A stretch of 30,336 bases of DNA from Nitrospina sp. GTDB taxonomy: Bacteria > Nitrospinota > Nitrospinia > Nitrospinales > Nitrospinaceae. Below, one piece after another: positions 24,656-30,336 of this stretch. How positions within the stretch are numbered: position 1 is the stretch's first letter; every line of letters starts with the position of its first letter. The notes under the pieces are model-generated. The model had not been told where the DNA came from. It saw nothing but the letters and a program-made list of their open reading frames with translations, and did no database searches. The translations under genes were made by a program, and so were the position numbers. Location of the stretch: assembly GCA_004357435.1 (NCBI GenBank), contig SMVS01000044.1, positions 1 to 30,336 of the forward strand, read 5' to 3'.

Positions 24656-24863
24656 CCGGCCAAGCGCCGGAGCTAATGGCTGGAGCTATATAGTCGCTAA
24701 CAGTTGTTGAGCTTAAGCCGATGTTTGACCTATTGTCCCCAGCCGCAGGCTGGCAGGGGAGGCACCCTCTAGCGAGGGAGGCAATTAGCGGAGCTTCAGT
24801 TTTATGCATCGCAATTATTGGGCGGCAGGCAGAGTTTGACCCCGTTGCCCCAGCCGCAGGCTG
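24656..24863. repeat. Stop-codon-abutting palindromic repeats, copy 5 (two cores)
   Basis: Hairpin CCGGC-caagc-GCCGG (24656-24670) starts right after the dxr stop and is followed by AGCTAATGG, as at 17999. Core copies lie at about 24701-24752 (GTTGTTGAGC, TTTGACCTATTG, CCAGCCGCAGGCTGG) and 24811-24863 (ATTATTGGGCGG, AGAGTTTGACC, CCAGCCGCAGGCTG). CCCTCT-AG-CGAGGG separates them (24765-24778). No gene is visible in this gap. Confidence 0.7.
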
Positions 24864-24864
24864 T

Positions 24865-24897
24865 GTCATTCTGAGCGAAGCGAAGAATCTATGTTTT
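24865..24897 (+). repeat. Dispersed CATTCTGAGCG..GAAGAATC element, copy 2
   Basis: GTCATTCTGAGCG, AAGCGAAGAATCT and ATGTTTT together match the inverted copy at 16702-16735. The element ends only a few bases before the GGAGG ribosome binding site of ispF. Confidence 0.75.
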
Positions 24898-24913
24898 CCG
24901 TGGAGGAACTCCG

Positions 24914-25405
24914 TTGTATAGAATTGGAAATGGTTACGACGTACACCGCCTGGTCGCGGGCCGCAAACTGATCCTCGGCGGGGTGGAGATCCCGCACAGC
25001 AAAGGACTCGACGGCCACTCGGATGCCGACGCGCTGTGCCATGCCTTGTGCGACGCCCTGTTGGGAGCCGTGGGAGCAGGCGATATCGGTCATCATTTCC
25101 CCGACACTGATCCTCAATGGAAAGGCATTTCCAGTTTGATCCTGTTGGAAAAAGTGGGCCAGCTGTGCGCCGAGCGCGGTTATAAAGTCGTCAACACCGA
25201 CGCCACCCTCATCGCCGAAAAACCCAAACTCGCGCCGCATATTTCTGCGATGCAACAGAACATCGCCAAAGCCCTGAAAATTGTTGTGGGGCAGGTCAAT
25301 GTCAAAGCCACCACCACCGAGACCCTCGGCTTCACCGGCAGACAAGAAGGTATCGCTGCCCAGGCCGTCGCCCTCCTCGAAAAAACGGAACCCTACAACT
25401 ACTAA
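24914..25405 (+). CDS. ispF: 2-C-methyl-D-erythritol 2,4-cyclodiphosphate synthase IspF
   Basis: IspF cyclises CDP-methylerythritol 2-phosphate in the MEP pathway. The 163-aa length is standard. Zn-binding and active-site motifs are GYDVHRL near the start, LDGHSDADALCHALCDALLGA and DIGHHFPDTD. NVKATTTETLGFTGRQEGIAA is near the end (short forms GHSDADAL, KATTTETLGF). The start is TTG 24914 with GGAGG (24902-24906) seven nt upstream. No ispD is adjacent. Confidence 0.96.
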   Translation: MYRIGNGYDVHRLVAGRKLILGGVEIPHSKGLDGHSDADALCHALCDALLGAVGAGDIGHHFPDTDPQWKGISSLILLEKVGQLCAERGYKVVNTDATLIAEKPKLAPHISAMQQNIAKALKIVVGQVNVKATTTETLGFTGRQEGIAAQAVALLEKTEPYNY

Positions 25406-25408
25406 AAT

Positions 25409-25433
25409 CTACTAATTAGTACTAAATTAGTAG
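25409..25433 (+). terminator. Possible AT-rich hairpin after ispF
   Basis: CTACTAATT (25409-25417) pairs with AATTAGTAG (25425-25433). Only a short TTT tail follows, so termination is uncertain. The rest of 25434-25671 shows no gene. It is AT-rich and presumably includes the promoter of the ketosynthase cluster. Confidence 0.3.
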
Positions 25434-25671
25434 TTTGAATAAGAACTCTTTCAGCACTAAAAAATATAAATAATGGAAAGGTTGAAAGTCCCTTTGGGGA
25501 GGCGGGTATTTTTATTTTCTTCAAGCGTTGCCTGGCCTCTTCCAAAATTGCGAATTTTATGCTAAATTCTCCCGTTCCGTAGCAGCTATTAAATGACATC
25601 CAAGTTTCTCGAAAATCCCGCCCTGGGATCGGATTCGGTGCAACCTCCAACTCATAATGATGGAATAACTC

Positions 25672-26910
25672 GTGGCTCTTGAGGATCGTGTTGTTATCAC
25701 AGGCATCGGGCTGACTGCCCCGAACGGCAACTCGTTAACGGAGTACCGCCAGAATCTGCTGGCGGGCAAGTCCGGCGTGGTCAAGTTCGAGACCCGCTTC
25801 ATGGGCGAGGTGCTGGCCGGGGTGTGCGATTTTGATGACCTCAAGTACCAGAAAAAAAAGGCTTTACGGCGTGGCACCCGGGCCGGGTCGATCGCTATTT
25901 ACTGTGCCCGCGGAGCCATCGAAGATTCCGGACTCGATTTTGAAAACGCCGACAAGTCGCGCATCGGCGTTTATCTGGGCACCACCGAGCACGGCAATGT
26001 TGAGACCGAGAACGAGGTCTACAACATCAGCAAGTACGGTTACGACATCAAGTATTGGTCGCACCACCACAACCCGCGAACGGTGGCCAACAACCCGGCG
26101 GGCGAGGTGACGCTCAACATGGGCATCACCGGTCCGCATTACTCGATTGGTGCGGCCTGCGCGGCGGGCAACCTGGGCATCATCCAGGGCATGCAGATGT
26201 TGCGCTTGCAGGAGGTGGATCTGGCACTGGTGGGCGGGGTCTCGGAGAGCATTCACACGTTTGGCATTTTCGCCAGTTTCAAGAGCGAAGGCGCCCTGGC
26301 GGCGCACGATGACCCAGCCAAGGCGAGCCGTCCCTTTGATAAAAACCGCAACGGCATCGTCTGCTCGGAAGGCGGCTGTGTCTACACGCTGGAGCGTCTG
26401 CCGGACGCCGAAAAACGCGGCGCCAAAATCTACGGCGAGATCATCGGCCATGCGGCCAACTCGGACGCCTTCGACTACATATTGCCGGAGCCGGGGCGGC
26501 AGGCCGAATGCATGCGGCTGGCCCTCAAGCGGGCCGGGCTGACGGCGGACGCCATCGATATTTTAAATACCCACGCCACGGCCACCATGTTGGGGGACAT
26601 TCAGGAGTGCAAGGCCGTCCGCGAGGTGTTCGGTAAGTGCCGGGGGGTGCGCATCAACAATACCAAGAGCTTCATCGGCCACACCATGGGCGCCGCCGGG
26701 GCTTTGGAGTTGACCGGCAACCTGCCATCCTTTGAGGATTCGATGGTGCATGCCACCATCAATCTCGATGATATTGACCCGGATTGCGCCCTCGATCAAT
26801 TGGTGGTGAACACCCCGGAGAAAGTGGAACAGGTGAATATCATCATGAATAATTCGTTCGGAATGTTCGGCATCAACTCAGTTTTGATCGTCCAGCGCTT
26901 CCAAAAATAG
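25672..26910 (+). CDS. Beta-ketoacyl-ACP synthase, FabF-like
   Basis: This 412-aa condensing enzyme extends an acyl chain on ACP by decarboxylative Claisen condensation. The full catalytic set is visible: Cys163 (SIGAACAAGN), His301 (LNTHATATMLGD), Lys332 and His337 (TKSFIGHTMGAAGALE). The C-terminal loop is NNSFGMFGINSVLIV in place of the common NSFGFGGxN. GTG 25672 starts the frame; only a weak GGA precedes it. Unusual insertion-like HGNVETENEVYNISKYGYD and HHHNPRT segments near 107-137 distinguish it from housekeeping FabF. Together with the dedicated ACP and oxidoreductases downstream, this suggests a specialised fatty-acid or polyketide-like pathway rather than general fatty-acid synthesis. 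Confidence 0.92.
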   Translation: MALEDRVVITGIGLTAPNGNSLTEYRQNLLAGKSGVVKFETRFMGEVLAGVCDFDDLKYQKKKALRRGTRAGSIAIYCARGAIEDSGLDFENADKSRIGVYLGTTEHGNVETENEVYNISKYGYDIKYWSHHHNPRTVANNPAGEVTLNMGITGPHYSIGAACAAGNLGIIQGMQMLRLQEVDLALVGGVSESIHTFGIFASFKSEGALAAHDDPAKASRPFDKNRNGIVCSEGGCVYTLERLPDAEKRGAKIYGEIIGHAANSDAFDYILPEPGRQAECMRLALKRAGLTADAIDILNTHATATMLGDIQECKAVREVFGKCRGVRINNTKSFIGHTMGAAGALELTGNLPSFEDSMVHATINLDDIDPDCALDQLVVNTPEKVEQVNIIMNNSFGMFGINSVLIVQRFQK

Positions 26911-26965
26911 GGTTGAAATTTGGGCGATTTTGCCCTAACATCGGGTTTTTAGGAGACTTTGCCGT

Positions 26966-27229
26966 ATGACCAGGGACCAAGTTAGACAAGCCGTTCTCGA
27001 TATCATCATCGATATCGCTCCGGACGAAGATTTCAGCGCCATCAAAGACGAGGAAAATCTGCGAGACCAGTTTGATCTGGATTCCATGGATTTTCTCGAT
27101 ATCGTGATGGAGCTTAGAAAACGTTTCAATCTGGAAGTTCCCGAAAAGGATTATCCGGAATTGATTTCCATGGCCAGTTCGGTCGAGTATTTGTTTCCCC
27201 GTTTGAAGGATTGGAAACTGGCCAGCTGA
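26966..27229 (+). CDS. Acyl carrier protein
   Basis: This is an 87-aa acidic four-helix protein with the phosphopantetheine site Ser40 in FDLDSMDFLDIVMEL, the DSM/DSL signature. The N-terminus differs from housekeeping AcpP (MTRDQVRQAVLDIII), and the C-terminus ends in a basic tail (LKDWKLAS). GGAG lies upstream of ATG 26966. It sits directly between the ketosynthase and the two oxidoreductases, so it is probably their dedicated carrier. Confidence 0.93.
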   Translation: MTRDQVRQAVLDIIIDIAPDEDFSAIKDEENLRDQFDLDSMDFLDIVMELRKRFNLEVPEKDYPELISMASSVEYLFPRLKDWKLAS

Positions 27230-27303
27230 ACGATTGCCCCCCTCCTCCCGTTTTCAATCTCCTTGGCATTTACTTGTTCCCCGGCATCTAATAAAATTGG
27301 ACT

Positions 27304-28716
27304 ATGAGATATGATGCGCTGATCATCGGGGCCGGGCTGTCCGGTCTGGCGGCGGGTATTCGGCTGGCGATGTTCGACAAAAAAGTATTGATCGTCGAAA
27401 AGCATGTGGAAATTGGCGGCCTCAATTCATTTTACACGCGCAAGCACCGCACCTTCGATGTCGGTCTGCACGCCATGACCAACTACACCCCTAAGGGTAC
27501 GCGGTCCTCCCCACTGGGCAAACTCCTCAAGCAACTGCGCTTTCGTCACGAAGAATTTCGCCTGTGCCAGCAGGTCATGTCCGAAATCCGCTTCCCTGAA
27601 AAGGCGTTGCGCTTCACCAATGATTTTGGGTTTTTGGAGCAGGAGGTCGCCGAGCAGTTCCCCAGGGAGGCCGACGGCTTTCAAAAACTGGTGGCTCACA
27701 TTCGCGCGTTCGACGAACTGAATTTGGACGACACTGAAAAAATTTCCTCGCGGAAAATTCTGGAGCATTACCTGAGCGACCCGCTGTTGATCGACATGTT
27801 GTACTGTCCCACTATGTATTACGGCAACGCCCGCGAAGGCGACATGGATTTTTACCAGTTCGTGATCATGTTCAAGAGCATCTTCATGGAGGGGTTCGCC
27901 AAGCCGGTGGGGGGCATGCCTTACATCCTCAACCTCATGCTCGACAAATACCAGACCCTGGGCGGCGAGATCCGAATGGGTTGCGGCGTGCAGTCGATCG
28001 CCAGCAAGGACGGCGAATTGCAGGCCGTGCATCTGGCGGATGGCGCCACCGTGCAGGCCGACAAAGTGATTTCGTCCGCCGGTTACGTCGAAACCATGCG
28101 TTTGTGCGATTCATGCGGGGAAGACGAAAAGCCGGACCGGGTGGGGCAGATTTCGTTTATGGAATCTTTGTTTGTGCTGGATCGGGAGCCGAAGGAGCTG
28201 GGTTTTGACAAAAGCATAATATTTTTCAGCACCCGCCCGCAATTCCATTATCGGGTGCCCGACACTTTGATTGATGTCACCAGTGGGGTGTTTTGTTGTC
28301 CCAACAATTTTGAATATCCCGAGCCTTTGGCGGAAGGCATGTTGCGGCTCACCAATATGGCCAGTTTTAAAATGTGGGACGGGCTGGTCCGCAAAGACTA
28401 CCGGGCGGCCAAAAAAGAGCAAGGCCGCCGGGCGGTCGAAGCATTGCTGGCCTTTTTCCCCGATTTCCGCGATCATGTAATATATGAGGATGCGTTTACC
28501 CCGAAAACCATCCATAAATATACGGGTCACTTGAACGGAGCTGTTTATGGATCCCCTGAAAAAGCCAAGGATGGCCTCACCCCGGTAAAAAACTTGTTTA
28601 TTTGCGGGACAGATCAGGGATTTTTAGGTATTATTGGGGCGACACTGAGTGGCATATCAATGGCCAACCGGCATGTTTTGCAGGCGGAGCCAAATCTCGA
28701 AAACGGGAGATCTTAA
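27304..28716 (+). CDS. Phytoene desaturase-like FAD-dependent oxidoreductase (CrtI/CrtISO family), first copy
   Basis: This 470-aa protein has an N-terminal Rossmann FAD site YDALIIGAGLSGLAAGIRL and VEKHVEIGGLN (an acidic strand end then GG). The CrtI-like C-terminal FAD segment reads NLFICGTDQGFLGIIGATLSG. Family members add or remove double bonds, isomerise, or saturate polyenes. No phytoene synthase is nearby, so carotenoid synthesis is not indicated. The stop overlaps the ATG of the next oxidoreductase (TAATG), so the pair is tightly coupled. Substrate is inferred to be ACP- or CoA-bound or a lipid from the ketosynthase/ACP neighbours. Confidence 0.88.
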   Translation: MRYDALIIGAGLSGLAAGIRLAMFDKKVLIVEKHVEIGGLNSFYTRKHRTFDVGLHAMTNYTPKGTRSSPLGKLLKQLRFRHEEFRLCQQVMSEIRFPEKALRFTNDFGFLEQEVAEQFPREADGFQKLVAHIRAFDELNLDDTEKISSRKILEHYLSDPLLIDMLYCPTMYYGNAREGDMDFYQFVIMFKSIFMEGFAKPVGGMPYILNLMLDKYQTLGGEIRMGCGVQSIASKDGELQAVHLADGATVQADKVISSAGYVETMRLCDSCGEDEKPDRVGQISFMESLFVLDREPKELGFDKSIIFFSTRPQFHYRVPDTLIDVTSGVFCCPNNFEYPEPLAEGMLRLTNMASFKMWDGLVRKDYRAAKKEQGRRAVEALLAFFPDFRDHVIYEDAFTPKTIHKYTGHLNGAVYGSPEKAKDGLTPVKNLFICGTDQGFLGIIGATLSGISMANRHVLQAEPNLENGRS

Positions 28717-30167
28717 TGGCAAAGGACTGGCTTAAAGGCGCCAAATCGGCATACGACACAATCGTGGTCGGCAGTGGGCTGGCGGGGTTGACGGCGGCCA
28801 ACAAATTGGCAAAATTGGGTCACCAGGTGCTCATTTTGGAGCACCATTACAATTTGGGTGGACTCGCCACCTGGTTCAAGCGCAAGGGCGGGCATATCCT
28901 GGATATTTCCCTGCACGGGTTTCCCATTGGCATGGTCAAGACCTGCCGGAAATATTGGACCCGGGAAATTTCCGAATCCATCATCCGCCTTAAAAACATC
29001 CGTTTCGACAATCCTCAGTTTTCCTTTCTCACCAGTTTCGACAAGGCCGATTTCACTCGTGTGATGAAAGACCAATTCGGCATTCTGCAAAAAACCATCG
29101 ACGATTTCTTCAAAACCGTCCGCGCCATGAATTTTTACGACGACCTGTCCATGACCACCCGGGAGTTGTTCGAGCAGTTTTTCCCGGGGCGCAACGATGT
29201 GCACCGCCTGTTGATGGAACCCATCACCTACGCCAATGGGTCCACGCTGGACGACCCGGCGATCACCTACGGCATCGTTTTTGCCAATTTTATGGACAAG
29301 GGAGTGTACACCTTCCAGGGCGGCACCGATCAGCTGATTAAAAAGATGAAAAAGGAACTGCTCAAAAATGGGGTGGACATCCGCAACCATTGCATGGTCG
29401 AAAAAGTTCTGGTGGAGGATCGCACGGTGGTGGGCGTGCGCACCAACGGCCGGGAAATTCACGCCAAGACGGTGTTGTCCAACTCCAATCTGCTCAGCAC
29501 GATTCATAAGCTGACCGGAGACGAGCATTTCAGCAAGGAATTTCTGGAAGAGGTTAGCAAGGTGCGGTTGAACGACAGCAGTTGCCAGGTTTATATCGGG
29601 ATCAAAAAAGGCGAAAAAATAGAAAACGTCGGGGATCTGTTGTTCACCTCTCAGGAAGAAGAGTTTAAATCGGAAAGCCTGCTGGAGCCCGAAACCACGA
29701 GCCGGACGTTTTCTTTTTACTATCCGGAGATTCGGCCGGGGGCCAACCGGTATTCCATTGTGTCTTCCACCAATGCACGTTTCAAGGATTGGGCCAACCT
29801 GAGCCGGGCGGAATATGAGAAGAAGAAAGATCGGTTGATCGAGAAAACTTTGAAGGCACTGGAAAAATATGTGCCGGATATCCGTCAAAAAATAGGCCAT
29901 TTGGAAGCCTCGACCCCCCTCACCTTCAAGCGCTACACCAAACATCCCGGCGGCGCGTCTTTCGGGACCAAGTTTGAAGGGTTGCAGGTGAGCCGGAATT
30001 TGCCCAAACAAATTGCCGGGTTGTTCCACGCCGGTTCGGTGGGCATCATCATGTCGGGTTGGCTGGGAGCGGCCAACTATGGAGTGATCGTGGCCAATGA
30101 AGTGGACAAATTTCTGCACCACCTGCAACACCAGCCCGAAACCGAATTGGAAACAGCCAATGTTTGA
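28716..30167 (+). CDS. Phytoene desaturase-like FAD-dependent oxidoreductase (CrtI/CrtISO family), second copy
   Basis: This protein is 483 aa from ATG 28716. It has FAD motif YDTIVVGSGLAGLTAANKL with LEHHYNLGGLATWF, a middle region with TYGIVFANFMDKGVYTFQGGTDQLI (short form FQGGTDQL, the CrtI-like loop), and the C-terminal FAD segment AGLFHAGSVGIIMSGWLGAANYG. It is clearly related to the preceding gene but diverged throughout, so this is an old paralogous pair rather than a recent duplication. A longer frame from 28602 overlaps the preceding gene by 115 bp and is rejected. The 1-bp TAATG overlap supports coupling. Confidence 0.88.
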   Translation: MAKDWLKGAKSAYDTIVVGSGLAGLTAANKLAKLGHQVLILEHHYNLGGLATWFKRKGGHILDISLHGFPIGMVKTCRKYWTREISESIIRLKNIRFDNPQFSFLTSFDKADFTRVMKDQFGILQKTIDDFFKTVRAMNFYDDLSMTTRELFEQFFPGRNDVHRLLMEPITYANGSTLDDPAITYGIVFANFMDKGVYTFQGGTDQLIKKMKKELLKNGVDIRNHCMVEKVLVEDRTVVGVRTNGREIHAKTVLSNSNLLSTIHKLTGDEHFSKEFLEEVSKVRLNDSSCQVYIGIKKGEKIENVGDLLFTSQEEEFKSESLLEPETTSRTFSFYYPEIRPGANRYSIVSSTNARFKDWANLSRAEYEKKKDRLIEKTLKALEKYVPDIRQKIGHLEASTPLTFKRYTKHPGGASFGTKFEGLQVSRNLPKQIAGLFHAGSVGIIMSGWLGAANYGVIVANEVDKFLHHLQHQPETELETANV

Positions 30168-30225
30168 CCCGGTGACCTCCTCCGACTGCGCGTCGGCCTG
30201 ATCCCCCCAATCCCTCACCGATTCC

Positions 30226-30336
30226 ATGTCATTCAATTTTAAAGATCAAACCGCGATTGTGACCGGAGGCACCCGGGGCATCGGTCGCGCTATATCCGAG
30301 GCTTTTTTGGCGGAAGGCGCTCAAGTCATCGCCACC
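30226..30336 (+). CDS. Short-chain dehydrogenase/reductase (FabG-like), 5' part only
   Basis: The frame from ATG 30226 runs to the window edge (37 codons). It begins MSFNFKDQTAIVTGGTRGIGRAISE, shown here as the diagnostic TGGTRGIGRAI nucleotide-binding motif of classical SDRs, followed by FLAEGAQVIAT. With the ketosynthase and ACP upstream, a 3-ketoacyl-ACP reductase role is likely. The catalytic YxxxK lies beyond the edge. Confidence 0.85.
   Translation, partial: MSFNFKDQTAIVTGGTRGIGRAISEAFLAEGAQVIAT

Noticed and set aside
28602..28715. Longer start for the second oxidoreductase
   Set aside because: It would overlap the first oxidoreductase by 115 bp; the TAATG junction start at 28716 places the FAD motif at the usual distance.
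27304..30167. Carotenoid biosynthesis cluster
   Set aside because: The two CrtI-like genes lack a phytoene synthase or cyclase neighbour and are instead linked to a ketosynthase, ACP and SDR.
1..30336. tRNA, rRNA, CRISPR arrays, insertion sequences
   Set aside because: I read the gaps for cloverleaf, array-like regular spacing and transposase motifs and saw none. A covariance-model scan would be the decisive test for small RNAs.

Overview
The window is chromosomal DNA of a Gram-negative bacterium with moderately high GC and densely packed housekeeping genes. The diderm envelope is indicated by an MlaC-type lipid carrier and by a beta-barrel-like tail on a multicopper oxidase. The gene mix (predicted PPi-type phosphofructokinase, short EF-Ts, TMTC-like membrane protein, rpsB-tsf-pyrH-frr-uppS-cdsA-dxr order) would suit Nitrospinota or a deltaproteobacterium-like lineage. 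That placement is an inference from memory of gene content and was not tested. I see no rRNA, tRNA, CRISPR array or transposase.

Layout. 1-1203 (minus) is the 5' part of a polytopic TMTC-like membrane protein that runs off the left edge. 1429-2916 is a GAF-AAA+-Fis sigma54 activator transcribed away from it. 2913-6322 is a folD-xseA-xseB-tlyA run in which tlyA is readable only through a -1 frameshift at a perfect A_AAA_AAC slippery heptamer. 6335-7834 (minus) holds a small unrecognised protein and an HD-GYP protein whose HD pair is Ala-Asp. 7989-10811 is a lower-GC copper module (small secreted Cys/His protein, terminator, CopA-like oxidase with a barrel-like C-terminus) bracketed by 31-bp imperfect direct repeats. 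Then come gpmA, recN and a TPR lipoprotein-like/secreted gene (both minus), an orphan mlaC-like gene, rimO and a phosphofructokinase.

18549-24655 is the translation/envelope block rpsB-tsf-pyrH-frr-uppS-cdsA-dxr, followed by ispF: ribosome assembly and recycling, UMP kinase, undecaprenyl-PP, CDP-diacylglycerol and the MEP isoprenoid pathway. S2 carries an unusual Ala/Lys/Glu-rich tail of about 100 residues.

25672 to the right edge is a compact lipid- or polyketide-like biosynthetic cluster: ketosynthase, acyl carrier protein, two CrtI-like FAD oxidoreductases and the start of a short-chain dehydrogenase. Its product is unknown. The combination recalls clusters proposed for ladderane synthesis in anammox bacteria.

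The long non-coding gaps (6740-6865, 14891-15030, 16371-16801, 17999-18480, 24656-24900) are filled with related palindromic dispersed repeats. Their terminal hairpins sit directly at stop codons. The strongest points for follow-up are the tlyA frameshift, the copper oxidase-barrel fusion with its flanking repeats, the ketosynthase/CrtI cluster and the stop-codon-abutting repeat family.
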